A DNA stretch of 64,000 bases from an uncultured Hymenobacter sp. GTDB taxonomy: Bacteria; Bacteroidota; Bacteroidia; Cytophagales; Hymenobacteraceae. The notes beneath the pieces were generated by a model that searched no databases, was not told where the DNA came from, and worked only from the letters and a program-made list of their open reading frames with translations. Both the position numbers and the translations under genes were made by a program. The stretch spans positions 1 to 64,000 of the forward strand of contig CAJYPK010000042.1 in NCBI GenBank assembly GCA_913776615.1, in the 5' to 3' direction. Each line of letters begins with the position of its first letter. Position 1 is the first letter of the stretch. Below are positions 40,603-49,819 of the stretch, piece by piece.

Positions 40603-41547
40603 ATGACGAAGTCCGTTTTTATCCCTATTGCCCCCACCCGCACCGTGGTCGAGCACTGGATGCGCCAGTTTCAGGACTGGCTCTGCCACCGCCTCGAAGC
40701 GGCCGATGGCAGCGGCGTGCGCTTCGGCCGCGACGACTGGACGCACGCGGGCGGCGGGGGCGGCTCCACCCGTGTCATGCAGCAGGGCGACGTGCTGGAG
40801 AAGGGTGGCGTGGCCTTCTCGGCCGTGTGGGGCGAGATGAGCGAGGCCGCCGCCCGCCAGCTGCTCATGCCCGACCGCCGCTACTTCGCCACCGGCGTTT
40901 CGGTGGTGCAGCACCCGCGCAGCCCCATGGTGCCCATCTCGCACATGAACGTGCGCTATTTCGAGGCCGGCAACGGCGAAGCCTGGTTCGGCGGCGGGCT
41001 CGATTTGACGCCCATTTACGTGGACGTGGCGCAGGCGCGCCGCTTCCATGAGCAGCTGCACGAAATGTGCGCCCGGCACGATGGCAGCTACTACCAGCGC
41101 TTCAAGCAGTGGGCCGATGAGTACTTCTACCTGCCCCACCGCCGCGAAACCCGGGGCGTGGGCGGCCTTTTCTTCGACCGCCTCACCGTGGGCAAAGACG
41201 GGCTGTTTGAGGAGCTGTTCGCCTTCGTGCAGGACGTGGGCGAACTGTACGGCCGCGCCTACAGCGCCATTATGCGCCAGAATGCCGACCTGCCCTACAC
41301 CGCGCGCGAAAAGCAGTGGCAGCTGGTGCGCCGGGGCCGCTACGCCGAGTTCAACCTGGCCCTGGACCGGGGCACCCGCTTCGGCCTCGAAACCGGCGGC
41401 CGCCCCGAGTCCATTCTCATGAGCCTGCCGCCCCAGGCCGAGTGGCACTACAACCTGACGCCCGAGCCCGACTCGCCCGAGGCCGAGTCGCAGCGGCACC
41501 TGCAGCCCGGCGTCGACTGGCTGAGCGCGGAGGTTGTGCAGCGGTAA
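40603..41547 (+). CDS. hemF: Oxygen-dependent coproporphyrinogen III oxidase
   Basis: 314 residues from the ATG at 40603 with the HemF signatures: GGGGSTRVMQQGDVLEKGGVAFSAVWG, SVVQHPRSPMVPISHMNVRYFEAGNGEAWFGGGLDLTPIY, YLPHRRETRGVGGLFFD, RGRYAEFNLALDRGTRFGLETGGRPESILMSLPPQAEWHY. It converts coproporphyrinogen III to protoporphyrinogen IX using O2, feeding the heme supply for the oxidase. It lies 55 bp after the Usp gene and likely in the same unit. Confidence 0.94.
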   Translation: MTKSVFIPIAPTRTVVEHWMRQFQDWLCHRLEAADGSGVRFGRDDWTHAGGGGGSTRVMQQGDVLEKGGVAFSAVWGEMSEAAARQLLMPDRRYFATGVSVVQHPRSPMVPISHMNVRYFEAGNGEAWFGGGLDLTPIYVDVAQARRFHEQLHEMCARHDGSYYQRFKQWADEYFYLPHRRETRGVGGLFFDRLTVGKDGLFEELFAFVQDVGELYGRAYSAIMRQNADLPYTAREKQWQLVRRGRYAEFNLALDRGTRFGLETGGRPESILMSLPPQAEWHYNLTPEPDSPEAESQRHLQPGVDWLSAEVVQR

Positions 41548-41598
41548 GGCGGGCCACGGGCCTGGCGGGCAGGGACCTGGCCGCCGCAGGTGCAAAAA

Positions 41599-41636
41599 CC
41601 TGAGAAAAGTCCGGCTATGGCCTGATTTTCCTCAGG
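41599..41636 (+). promoter_or_regulatory. Paired CRP/FNR-like sites upstream of adh
   Basis: CCTGAGAAAAGTCCGG (41599-41614; right half degenerate) and the perfect CCTGATTTTCCTCAGG (41621-41636), centres 22 bp apart, 113 bp before the adh ATG. No good -7 element lies at the 21-bp spacing (41658-41665 reads TTATTTCG), so the promoter may differ in strength. Confidence 0.68.
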
Positions 41637-41748
41637 TTTTTGCTTTACGACCGCTGGTTATTTCGGGTCGGCATTGCAGCACTCTTCAGGGAGGCTGCCG
41701 GCCTTTCTTTTTCTTAACCAGCCATTGAGTAGTATGCTGCCCCCCACC

Positions 41749-42768
41749 ATGAAAGCCGCCGTGGCCCACGCCTACGGCCAGCCCCTCCAGCTTGAACAAG
41801 TACCCGTGCCGGCCGTGGGGCCGGGCCGCATTCTGGTAAAAGTGGCCGCCTGCGGCGTGTGCCACACCGACCTGCACGCCATCGACGGCGACTGGCCGGT
41901 AAAGCCCGCGCTGCCCCTGATTCCGGGCCACGAAGGCGTGGGCACCGTGGTGGCCGTGGGCGCGGGCGTCAGCGCCGTGAAGGTGGGCGACCGGGTGGGC
42001 GTGCCCTGGCTGCACACGGCCTGCGGCCACTGCGAATACTGCCTCACGGGCTGGGAAACCCTCTGCCAGCAGCAGCAGAACACCGGCTACTCGGTGCCGG
42101 GCAGCTACGCTGAATACGTGCTGGCCGACCCCGACTACGTGGGTATTTTGCCCGACAACCTCTCTTTTCAGGAAGCCGCGCCCATCCTCTGCGCCGGTGT
42201 CACGGTGTATAAGGGCCTGAAGGAAACCGAGGTGAAGCCCGGCCAGTGGGTGGTGATTTCGGGCGTGGGCGGGCTGGGCCACCTGGCCGTGCAGTACGCC
42301 AAGGCCATGGGCATGCGCGTGGCCGCCGTGGATGTGCGCGCCGACAAGCTGGCGCTGGCCCAGGCCGTGGGGGCCGAAGTGGTGGTGAACGCCGCCGAAA
42401 CGGATGCCGTGGCGGCCATTCAGCAGGCCACGGGCGGCGGGCACGGCGTGCTCATCACGGCCCCCTCGCAGCCGGCCTTTTTACAGGGCGTGAACATGCT
42501 GCGCCGCCACGGCACGCTAGCGCTGGTGGGTCTGCCGCCGGGCAGCTTCGAGTTCAACATCTTCGACGTAGTGCTGACCCGCAAAACCGTGCGCGGCTCC
42601 ATCGTGGGCACCCGCCAGGACCTCACCGAAAGCCTGGCCCTGGCCGCCGCCGGCAAGGTGAAAGTGCACTACCGCTGCGAGCCGCTCGACAACATCAACC
42701 AGGTGCTGGACGCCATGAAGGCGGGCACCATAGCGGGCCGGGTGGTGCTGGATTTGGAGGCGGTATGA
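41749..42768 (+). CDS. adhP: Zinc-dependent alcohol dehydrogenase (AdhP-type)
   Basis: 339 residues from MKAAVAHAYG (an in-frame ATG at 41734 is possible). Catalytic zinc ligands in CGVCHTDLHAIDGDW and GHEGVGTV; structural zinc Cys cluster CGHCEYCLTGWETLCQ; NAD-binding GVGGLGHLAVQYAKAMG. Matches bacterial AdhP, which reduces acetaldehyde to ethanol with NADH or the reverse. It shares an operon with ackA (overlap of 4 bp) and the phosphoketolase, so it likely helps balance redox during carbon overflow when respiration is limited. Confidence 0.9.
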   Translation: MKAAVAHAYGQPLQLEQVPVPAVGPGRILVKVAACGVCHTDLHAIDGDWPVKPALPLIPGHEGVGTVVAVGAGVSAVKVGDRVGVPWLHTACGHCEYCLTGWETLCQQQQNTGYSVPGSYAEYVLADPDYVGILPDNLSFQEAAPILCAGVTVYKGLKETEVKPGQWVVISGVGGLGHLAVQYAKAMGMRVAAVDVRADKLALAQAVGAEVVVNAAETDAVAAIQQATGGGHGVLITAPSQPAFLQGVNMLRRHGTLALVGLPPGSFEFNIFDVVLTRKTVRGSIVGTRQDLTESLALAAAGKVKVHYRCEPLDNINQVLDAMKAGTIAGRVVLDLEAV

Positions 42769-43982
42769 GGGCGGCCGCTCCCCTGGCTTTGCTGCTCAAC
42801 GGCGGCTCCTCCAGCATCCGGTTTGCGGTGTATGGCCCCGGCGCGGCCGCCGGCAGCTCGCGCTGCCTGCTGCGGGGCGAGCTCAGCCGCATTGGCCTGG
42901 CGGGGGCGCAGCTTACGGCGCAGGCGCAGGCCGAGCCGCCCACTACCTGCCCGGTGGCGGCCCCCGGCTACGCGGCGGCCGTGCAGGTGCTGCTAGCCTG
43001 GCTGGCCGGGCAGCCGGTGCTGGCCGCCGTGCAGGTAGTCGGGCACCGGGTGGTGCACGGCATGGAGCACCAGGCCCCGGAACTGGTGACGCCGGCCCTG
43101 CTGGCCGAGCTGCACCGCATCAGTTGCTACGACCCCGCGCACCTGCCGGGCGAAATCCTGCTTATGGAAGCCTGCCGGCAGCAATACCCGCACCTGCCGC
43201 AAGTGGCCTGCTTCGACACCGCTTTTCACCACAACCTGCCGCGCGTGGCTCAGCTGCTGGCCATTCCGCGCCGCTTCACCGACCAGGGCATCCGGCGCTA
43301 CGGCTTTCACGGGCTGTCGTTCAGCTACCTGCTCGAAGAGCTGGGCCGGGTGGCCGGGCCGGCCGCCGCCCAGGGCCGGGTGCTGCTGGCGCACCTGGGC
43401 GGCGGGGCCAGCCTGGCCGCTGTGCGCGGCGGCCGCTGCCTCGATACCAGCATGGGCTTCACGCCGGCCGGCGGACTAGTGATGGGCACCCGCCCCGGCG
43501 ACCTCGACCCCGGCGTGGCCGCGTACCTGATGCAGGCCAAAAACCTCACGGCCCGGCAATTCAACCAGCTCATCAACAAAGAATCGGGCCTGCTGGGCGT
43601 GTCCGAAACCAGCTCGGACCTGCGCGACCTGCTGGCCCGCCAAGCCACCGACGAGCGCGCCGCCGAAGCCGTGGAGCTGTTCTGCTACCAGGCCCGCAAA
43701 TGGATGGGTGCTTTTGCCGCCGTGCTGGACGGGCTCGATACGCTGGTGTTTGCCGGCGGCATTGGCGAGCACGCGGCCGAAGTGCGGGGCCGCATCTGCC
43801 AGGGCCTCGGGTTTCTGGGCGTGGCGCTGGATGCCGACCGCAACGCGGCCCACGCGGCCATCATTTCGAGCGCCGCCAGCCGGGTGTGCGTGCGCGTGAT
43901 GCCCACCGACGAAACCGGCATGATGGCGCGCCTGGTCGGCCAGCTGTGGGCCACTCACCTATCCCCTTCAACCATTACTTAA
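42765..43982 (+). CDS. ackA: Acetate kinase
   Basis: 405 residues starting at the ATG overlapping the adh stop (ATGA). ASKHA-fold motifs: LLLNGGSSSIRFAVYG, VVGHRVVHG, CFDTAFHHNLP, RYGFHGLSFSYL, AHLGGGASLAAVRGGRCLDTSMGFTPAGGLVMGTRPGDLDPG and FAGGIGEHAAEVR. It makes ATP and acetate from acetyl phosphate. With the phosphoketolase next door it forms a short pathway from sugar phosphates to ATP. The HLGGGAS loop is a variant of the usual HLGNGSS; the overall motif set is intact. Confidence 0.93.
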   Translation: MRAAAPLALLLNGGSSSIRFAVYGPGAAAGSSRCLLRGELSRIGLAGAQLTAQAQAEPPTTCPVAAPGYAAAVQVLLAWLAGQPVLAAVQVVGHRVVHGMEHQAPELVTPALLAELHRISCYDPAHLPGEILLMEACRQQYPHLPQVACFDTAFHHNLPRVAQLLAIPRRFTDQGIRRYGFHGLSFSYLLEELGRVAGPAAAQGRVLLAHLGGGASLAAVRGGRCLDTSMGFTPAGGLVMGTRPGDLDPGVAAYLMQAKNLTARQFNQLINKESGLLGVSETSSDLRDLLARQATDERAAEAVELFCYQARKWMGAFAAVLDGLDTLVFAGGIGEHAAEVRGRICQGLGFLGVALDADRNAAHAAIISSAASRVCVRVMPTDETGMMARLVGQLWATHLSPSTIT

Positions 43983-44002
43983 CGCACTGATTACGCTAGC
44001 CA

Positions 44003-46411
44003 ATGGAAACGCTCCTCGCCCCTGCTTATTCGCCGCCGTCCGTGGCCCCGCTGCCCCTGAGTCCGCTGGAAGTTCAACAGCTCGATGCCTACTGGCGGGC
44101 GGCCAACTACCTCGCGGTCGGGCAGCTTTACCTGCGCGCCAACCCCCTGCTGCGCGAGCCGCTGGCGCTGGCCCACGTCAAGCCCACGCAGCTGGGGCAC
44201 TGGGGCACCACGCCGGGCCAGAACTTCATTTACACCCACCTCAACCGCGTCATCCGCCAGCACGATTTGAACGTGCTCTACCTCTCCGGGCCGGGCCACG
44301 GCGGGCCGGCGGTGGTGGCCCAGGCCTATCTGGAAGGCACCTACAGCGAAGTATATCCCGAAATTAGCCCCGACGAGGCGGGCCTGCGGAAGCTGTTTGC
44401 GCAGTTTTCCTTTCCCGGCGGTATTTCCAGCCACGTCTCGCCGCACGTGCCGGGCTCGCTGCACGAGGGCGGCGAGCTGGGCTATTCGCTCAGCCACGCC
44501 TTCGGGGCGGTATTTGATAACCCCGACCTGCTGGCTGCCTGCGTGGTAGGCGACGGCGAGGCTGAAACCGGCCCGCTGGCCACGGCCTGGCACTCCAACA
44601 AATTTCTGAACCCGGCCACCGATGGCGCGGTGCTGCCCATCCTGCACCTCAACGGCTACAAGATTTCCAACCCCACGGTGCTGGCCCGCATCAGCCCCGA
44701 GGAGCTCGACCAGCTGCTTCGAGGCTACGGCTGGACGCCCTACTACGTGGAAGGCCACGAGCCCGCGCTGATGCACCAGCAGATGGCCGCCGCCCTCGAC
44801 GAGGCCATCCGGCACATCCGGCAGCTGCAGTACGCCGCCCGCCACCTGGGCGAAGTATCGCGGCCCCGTTGGCCCATGTTGGTGCTGCGCTCGCCAAAGG
44901 GCTGGACGGGCCCCAGGCAAGTGGACGGGCGGCCCAACGAAGGCACGTTTCGGGCGCACCAGATACCACTCCTGATTTCGGACACCACCCCGCCCGCCCA
45001 CCTGGCGCAGCTCGAAAGCTGGCTGCGCAGCTACCGGCCCGAGGAGTTGTTTGATGCCCAAGGGCAGCTGCGGCCGGAGCTGGCCGCGCTGGCTCCGCAG
45101 GGCGAGCGCCGCATGAGCGCCAACCCGCACGCCAACGGCGGCCAGCTGCTGCGCGAGCTGCGCATCCCGCCCCTGAATGCCTACGCCGTGGCGGCGCTGG
45201 TGCCGGGGGCCACCGTGGCCAGCGCCACCTCCGTGGCCGGCCAGCTGCTGCGCGACGTGATTCGGCTGAACGAGACGGCGCACAACTTCCGGATTTTCGG
45301 GCCCGACGAAACGGCGTCCAACAAGCTGGAAGCCGTGTTTGAAGCCACCAACCGCCAATGGCTGGCCGACATTGCCCCCAACGACGAGGCGCTGGCCCCC
45401 ACCGGCCGCGTGCTGGAAATGCTGAGCGAGCACCAGTGCCAGGGCTGGCTGGAAGGCTACCTGCTCACGGGCCGCCACGGGCTGCTCAACAGCTACGAGG
45501 CGTTTATTCACCTCGTCGACTCGATGGTCAACCAGCACGCCAAGTGGCTGAAAGTGACCCGCGAGATTCCCTGGCGGCGGCCCCTGGCCTCGCTCAACTA
45601 CCTGCTCACGTCCACCGTGTGGCGGCAAGACCACAACGGTTTCACGCACCAGGACCCCGGCTTTATCGACCATGTCCTCAACAAGAAAGCCAGCATCGTG
45701 CGCGTGTACCTGCCCCCCGATGCCAACTGCCTGCTCTCGGTGCTGGACCACTGCCTGCGCAGCCGCCACTACGTGAATGTGATGGTGGCCGGCAAGCACC
45801 CCGCCCCGCAGTGGCTGAGCCTGGAAGCCGCCCGCACGCACTGCGCCGAGGGCATTGGCATCTGGCCCTGGGCCAGCACCGACGCCGGCCAGGCACCCGA
45901 TGCCGTGCTGGCCTGCTGCGGCGACGTGCCCACCCTCGAAACGCTGGCCGCCGCCAGCATCCTGCGAGAGCACCTGCCCGAGCTGAAAATCCGGGTCGTG
46001 AACGTGGTGGATTTGCTGAAGCTGCAGCGCCCCGACGAGCACCCCCACGGCCTGCCCGATGCCGACTACGACGCGCTGTTTACCCGCGACAAGCCGGTGG
46101 TGTTTGCCTTCCACGGCTACCCCTGGCTGGTGCACCGCCTCACCTACAACCGCGCCAACCACGCGCAGCTGCACGTGCACGGCTACCGCGAAGAAGGCAC
46201 CGTGACCACGGCCTTCGACATGACGGTGCTCAACGAGCTCGACCGCTTCCACCTGGTGCTGGCCGTGCTGGCGCGCCTGCCCCAGCTGGAAAACCGCACG
46301 GCCTACCTCCGCCAGCACCTGCACGACCAGCTGGCCGAGCACCGGCGCTACATCTGCCAGCACGGCGAAGACATGCCCGAGGTGCGCGACTGGCAGTGGC
46401 CGGCGGCCTGA
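44003..46411 (+). CDS. xfp: Xylulose-5-phosphate/fructose-6-phosphate phosphoketolase
   Basis: An 802-residue thiamine-diphosphate enzyme of normal family length. Signatures include KPTQLGHWGTTPGQNFIYTHLNR, YLSGPGHGGPAVVAQAYLEG, GGISSHVSPHVPGSLHEGGELGYSLSHAFGA and VVGDGEAETGPLATAWHSNKFLNP. It cleaves X5P (or F6P) with phosphate to acetyl phosphate and a sugar phosphate. The product feeds acetate kinase, encoded 20 bp upstream. Third gene of adh-ackA-xfp, a route that yields ATP without oxygen. Confidence 0.96.
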   Translation: METLLAPAYSPPSVAPLPLSPLEVQQLDAYWRAANYLAVGQLYLRANPLLREPLALAHVKPTQLGHWGTTPGQNFIYTHLNRVIRQHDLNVLYLSGPGHGGPAVVAQAYLEGTYSEVYPEISPDEAGLRKLFAQFSFPGGISSHVSPHVPGSLHEGGELGYSLSHAFGAVFDNPDLLAACVVGDGEAETGPLATAWHSNKFLNPATDGAVLPILHLNGYKISNPTVLARISPEELDQLLRGYGWTPYYVEGHEPALMHQQMAAALDEAIRHIRQLQYAARHLGEVSRPRWPMLVLRSPKGWTGPRQVDGRPNEGTFRAHQIPLLISDTTPPAHLAQLESWLRSYRPEELFDAQGQLRPELAALAPQGERRMSANPHANGGQLLRELRIPPLNAYAVAALVPGATVASATSVAGQLLRDVIRLNETAHNFRIFGPDETASNKLEAVFEATNRQWLADIAPNDEALAPTGRVLEMLSEHQCQGWLEGYLLTGRHGLLNSYEAFIHLVDSMVNQHAKWLKVTREIPWRRPLASLNYLLTSTVWRQDHNGFTHQDPGFIDHVLNKKASIVRVYLPPDANCLLSVLDHCLRSRHYVNVMVAGKHPAPQWLSLEAARTHCAEGIGIWPWASTDAGQAPDAVLACCGDVPTLETLAAASILREHLPELKIRVVNVVDLLKLQRPDEHPHGLPDADYDALFTRDKPVVFAFHGYPWLVHRLTYNRANHAQLHVHGYREEGTVTTAFDMTVLNELDRFHLVLAVLARLPQLENRTAYLRQHLHDQLAEHRRYICQHGEDMPEVRDWQWPAA

Positions 46412-46429
46412 GTCGTGAAATGGCGGGAA

Positions 46430-47077
46430 TTAGAGCAGACCTTCCGTCGACAGGCTAGCCACAATGTCCCGTACATCGCTTTTATTCAAGCGGTCTACCA
46501 AGGCGTACTTGTTGCCCAAGCCATTTAGAGAGGTGCCGACAATCAGTCCCTGTTCCCGCCCGTTCGAAATCCAAAACCGGTCGTGGTAGTTATCGGTCGT
46601 GGTATGACTAATAATCAAGCCGGGTCGGCGGGCCTTTAAATCCGTTTCCACCTGTGCCCTGATAACCGCATTGTAATTAGTGCTGGTTACCACTTTAATC
46701 TCATTCAACCCAGCTAGGTACGGGGTCAGTATGTCGGCGATAAATTGACTGTATCCGGCTGGAAAATTACGCGGGTAGAAATAAGGGTCGACGATGATTA
46801 GCTCGCTATCGGGAGCCATCTTGTTGATGTATCGCTGCAGGATGCTGATAAGCTTTGCCTGCGAAGTGCCCGGCGTAGTCAGGTGCTCATTAACTGCCTC
46901 TTCCCGCAGGATATCGGTTTGCCCCCGCTCAATCAGTAGCTCCTGAATTGCTGCTGTATCCAGGCCTGTTTCTAAAGATTCTTTGGCGTCAAATTTCTGG
47001 AGAATCGGATTGTTGCGCCACTCTTCAGCAAAGGCGTCAAAATCGGCTCCTGGAAGAGCTGTTACTTTTAGAATCAT
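46430..47077 (-). CDS. PLD-like (phospholipase D fold) domain protein
   Basis: A 215-residue protein. After a helical N-terminal half, residues 95-215 look like a single PLD-type domain (SELIIVDPYFYPRNF...EIKVVTSTNYNAVI...YHDRFWISNGREQGLIVGTSLNGLGNKYALVDRL). The usual HxK catalytic pair reads HDR, as in short PLD-like domains found in bacterial conflict proteins. It is encoded 120 bp downstream of a DUF3800 gene on the same strand, so the pair may act together. It converges on xfp with an 18-bp gap. Confidence 0.7.
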   Translation of the reverse strand: MILKVTALPGADFDAFAEEWRNNPILQKFDAKESLETGLDTAAIQELLIERGQTDILREEAVNEHLTTPGTSQAKLISILQRYINKMAPDSELIIVDPYFYPRNFPAGYSQFIADILTPYLAGLNEIKVVTSTNYNAVIRAQVETDLKARRPGLIISHTTTDNYHDRFWISNGREQGLIVGTSLNGLGNKYALVDRLNKSDVRDIVASLSTEGLL

Positions 47078-47196
47078 TGGTTTAGGTAGTGCACGGGGAA
47101 AAGAATAGCGTAACTAGAGCTAGGAAGCCCGGACTTGCTCGCGTAAAACTAGCCCAAATCCGAATGGTCCCGGTCTCTGCCCCACCGGTACCGGAA

Positions 47197-48294
47197 TTAG
47201 CCCAGTAGCGCGGGGTCCAGTAGCGGCAGGCCGGCTTCGGCGCGGGCGGCCAGGCGGGCCAGCAGGTTGACGTTGAAGCGGGCCGCGTCCGTTTCAAAGT
47301 TCAGGTGTTCCAATGACGGCATGATGCAGCCCTGGCCGGCAAGGGGCTGCACGAGGTCGAGCACGCGCTGGGAGCGGTCGGTGCCTTTGTCGTGGTCCCG
47401 GCAAGCCAGCGCGACCACGCCGGCCAGCAAATCGGCTACCTGCAGGCCAGGCTCCAGGGCTGAATTGGCGAACTGAACGGGGCGGGCCAGCTGGTAATTG
47501 AACGGCAAGCCGTCCCCCCAGCCATCCGGCAGCACCTTCAGCGGGCCGGCTCCCAGGTCGTTTAGAATGCGGGTGGCGGCTTTTAGCGGCTTGGAGTCGT
47601 CCAGGGTTACTTCCAGCGAACCGTATTGCGCGCTCAGGTGGCGCAGCACCGAGGTGGCGGATGTTACCGACAGGTCAAGCATGAACTTGATGTGCCCCTG
47701 CTCGTCGCTAATGGAGTCTAGCTCTGCCTGAATAGCGGCCTGGGATTCTGGTAACCGTACCAGGCGCATGATGTCCATCAGCATGCCGCTCGGGTCATTG
47801 CTGGTGCCGAGGGCCTGGGTAAAAAGGCCTTCGGCTTCGGCGGAAGGCCGGCGCATCAGCTCAATAAAGAGATTCATCACCGTTTCCGCATCGGCATCCC
47901 CGCTGCTGAGCAGCATGTACATGAGGTTGGAGATGAACTGGTGGAACCTGACGTGGTAAAAAAAGGCGTTCTTGCTGGCTAGGAAGGGTTCCAGCGCATA
48001 TTCGAAGAACTTGGCCCCCAGCGCAAACGCTTTGTTGTGCACCACGAATGTTGCGCGTCCCGCCAGTCGTTGCACCAGAATGTCAATCCCCTGCACGCCC
48101 AGCCGGTGCGCGTAGAGATGCTTGCCTTTGAGCTCGGGGGCTTGGGTGCGCAGCAGCTGCCTTATTTCCTGCATAATGTCCCCGGCTTCGGCCGAGCTGA
48201 TAGCTACGCCGGCGTAGGAGAAGTAGGGCTGCTGAACTTGGCGTAAATCGTCGCCGTTGTAGCCAGCCTCGTCACAGTAAACAGAGGTTGTCAT
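47197..48294 (-). CDS. DUF3800-domain protein
   Basis: 365 residues from the ATG at 48294 (MTTSVYCDEAGYNGDD); an in-frame start 20 codons upstream is less likely. The DUF3800 pattern is visible: an early acidic motif (YCDEAG), a central VTLDDSK and a C-terminal LQVADLLAGVVALACRDHDKG, which together resemble an RNase H-like active site. DUF3800 proteins are often found in defence islands and mobile cargo. Codon use is slightly less GC-rich than the surrounding metabolic genes, which fits acquisition with the downstream PLD-like gene. Confidence 0.75.
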   Translation of the reverse strand: MTTSVYCDEAGYNGDDLRQVQQPYFSYAGVAISSAEAGDIMQEIRQLLRTQAPELKGKHLYAHRLGVQGIDILVQRLAGRATFVVHNKAFALGAKFFEYALEPFLASKNAFFYHVRFHQFISNLMYMLLSSGDADAETVMNLFIELMRRPSAEAEGLFTQALGTSNDPSGMLMDIMRLVRLPESQAAIQAELDSISDEQGHIKFMLDLSVTSATSVLRHLSAQYGSLEVTLDDSKPLKAATRILNDLGAGPLKVLPDGWGDGLPFNYQLARPVQFANSALEPGLQVADLLAGVVALACRDHDKGTDRSQRVLDLVQPLAGQGCIMPSLEHLNFETDAARFNVNLLARLAARAEAGLPLLDPALLG

Positions 48295-48329
48295 TGCTAA
48301 GCACGTAAAATCAGGCTTAACGGGGCGCA

Positions 48330-48352
48330 GCCCGGAAAGATATTTTCCGGGC
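48330..48352 (-). terminator. Hairpin terminator after hemA
   Basis: A perfect 9-bp stem, GCCCGGAAA (48330-48338) and its complement TTTCCGGGC (48344-48352), with a 5-nt loop, lying just past the hemA stop and before the DUF3800 start on the minus strand. Confidence 0.65.
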
Positions 48353-48398
48353 ATTCATCCTTCCTCCGTCCTGGTACGGCCACTGCCTAACCGGCCCG

Positions 48399-49670
48399 TC
48401 AGGCAGTTTGCAGCTGCGGTTCCAAATCAAAAAGCCCCGCCAGCAGCTCGACCACGGGGCCGGATTCGCCGCGCTGGCAGGCAGCCTTCAGGTGGCGGGT
48501 AGGCTGCTTCAGCACCTTCTGCATCAGCGACCTGGTCAACTCGTCCATGCGCCGGGTCTCCTCCGCGCTCAGGTGCTTGCTAAAGCGTTGTAGCTCCTCG
48601 GTGCGCAGCTGTTCCAACGCATTTTTGAGCTGCTGGATGGTGGGCGATACTGCCTGCTCGCGGCTCCACTGCGCCAGGTCGGCCAGGCTTTCGGCGATGA
48701 GGGCGCGCACCTGGGGCACGGCCGCCAGCCGGCGGGAGAGGGTGGCCGAGGTAGTGTCCGCAATGTCATCGAGGGTGTAAAGCAGCACGCCGGGCACCTG
48801 CTCCACGTCGGCGGCCACGCTGCGGGGCACCGATAAATCGATGAAAAACTTGTGGCTGAGCACCGTGAGCTGCTGCACCAGCGCCAGCGTGAGGCAGGGC
48901 GCAGCCGCCGCCACCGACGAAATGACCACATCGGCCGCCTGCAGGCTGGCCGGCAGGTCGGCCCAGTCCAGCACCAGCAGGCCGTGCGAAACGGCCAGCG
49001 CCTCGGCCTTGGCGCGGGTGCGGTTGCACACCGTGACACGGGCAAAGCGCGGGCTGGCCCCAAAATGCCGGGCCACGTCGGTGCCGATTTCGCCCAGCCC
49101 CAGTATCAGAATGTTGGGGGTGGGCAGGTGCGCTGTCAGGGTTTCCGCCAGCTCAAGGGCGGCGTAGGAGGTGGAAGCGGCCCCGTCGCGGAAGCTGGTT
49201 TCGGTCTGCACGCGCTTGCTGGTGAAAAACACGGTGTGCAGCAGCCGGTGCAGCCAGGGGCCGGCGGTGTCTTCCTCCACGGCCCACCGGTAGGCGCGCT
49301 TCACCTGGTGGCTGATTTGCTGGTCGCCAACTACCTGGGCCTCCAGCCCCAGCGCCACTTCCAGCAGGTGCCGGGAAGCCGCTTCGGCACCGTGCAGATG
49401 CACAAAATGGGCGGCCTGCTCGGCGCTGACGACCCGGCCCAGTACCTGCCCCAGCGCGTCCAGCAGGGTAGCCGACTGCTCCTGCCCGGCGCAGTAATAG
49501 ATTTCCGTGCGGTTGCAGGTGCTCAGCACCAGCACATCCGTTAGCCCGGGCGCGGCCCGGAGCGTGCGCAGCAGCTGGCGGCAGGCCGCCTCGTCGAGCG
49601 CCAGCTGCTCGCGAACGGCAAGGGGCGCAGTGCGTTGGGAAAGGCTAAGAACGTGGAAAGCGGGGCTCAT
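48399..49670 (-). CDS. hemA: Glutamyl-tRNA reductase
   Basis: 423 residues from the ATG at 49670 (MSPAFHVLSLSQRTAPLAVREQLAL); the frame is open 16 codons upstream. The catalytic Cys lies in VLSTCNRTEIYY. The NADPH-binding domain has ILGLGEIGTDVARHFG and VTVCNRTRAKAEALA; the C-terminal dimerisation helix is present. It commits glutamate to tetrapyrrole synthesis (C5 route). Its promoter has the paired sites with a -7 element, so heme synthesis appears to be raised together with the cbb3 oxidase. Confidence 0.93.
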   Translation of the reverse strand: MSPAFHVLSLSQRTAPLAVREQLALDEAACRQLLRTLRAAPGLTDVLVLSTCNRTEIYYCAGQEQSATLLDALGQVLGRVVSAEQAAHFVHLHGAEAASRHLLEVALGLEAQVVGDQQISHQVKRAYRWAVEEDTAGPWLHRLLHTVFFTSKRVQTETSFRDGAASTSYAALELAETLTAHLPTPNILILGLGEIGTDVARHFGASPRFARVTVCNRTRAKAEALAVSHGLLVLDWADLPASLQAADVVISSVAAAAPCLTLALVQQLTVLSHKFFIDLSVPRSVAADVEQVPGVLLYTLDDIADTTSATLSRRLAAVPQVRALIAESLADLAQWSREQAVSPTIQQLKNALEQLRTEELQRFSKHLSAEETRRMDELTRSLMQKVLKQPTRHLKAACQRGESGPVVELLAGLFDLEPQLQTA

Positions 49671-49715
49671 CAGGCATCGTAATCGGCCGGGCTTACCCGG
49701 CCGGGTGGCTACCTG

Positions 49716-49783
49716 CAAAGCTCCGGCGGGTGCCCGGCGCGTGGGCTGAGCATAATCAGCTAATCCACCTGACTTTCGTCAGC
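49716..49783 (-). promoter_or_regulatory. Paired CRP/FNR-like sites and -7 element, hemA promoter
   Basis: GCTGAGCATAATCAGC (49745-49760) and CCTGACTTTCGTCAGC (49768-49783), centres 23 bp apart. On the minus strand GAGCTTTG (49723-49716) follows the proximal site after exactly 21 bp, 46 bp before the hemA ATG. Confidence 0.82.
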
Positions 49784-49819
49784 CGCCGGGAGCCCGAGCC
49801 GCTTTCGGGAGCTGCCCGC

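Noticed and set aside
43991..46363. 790-residue open frame on the minus strand opposite xfp
   Set aside because: A shadow of the phosphoketolase gene: long antisense frames are common in high-GC DNA, and this one has Gly/His/Val-rich low-complexity sequence with no domain.
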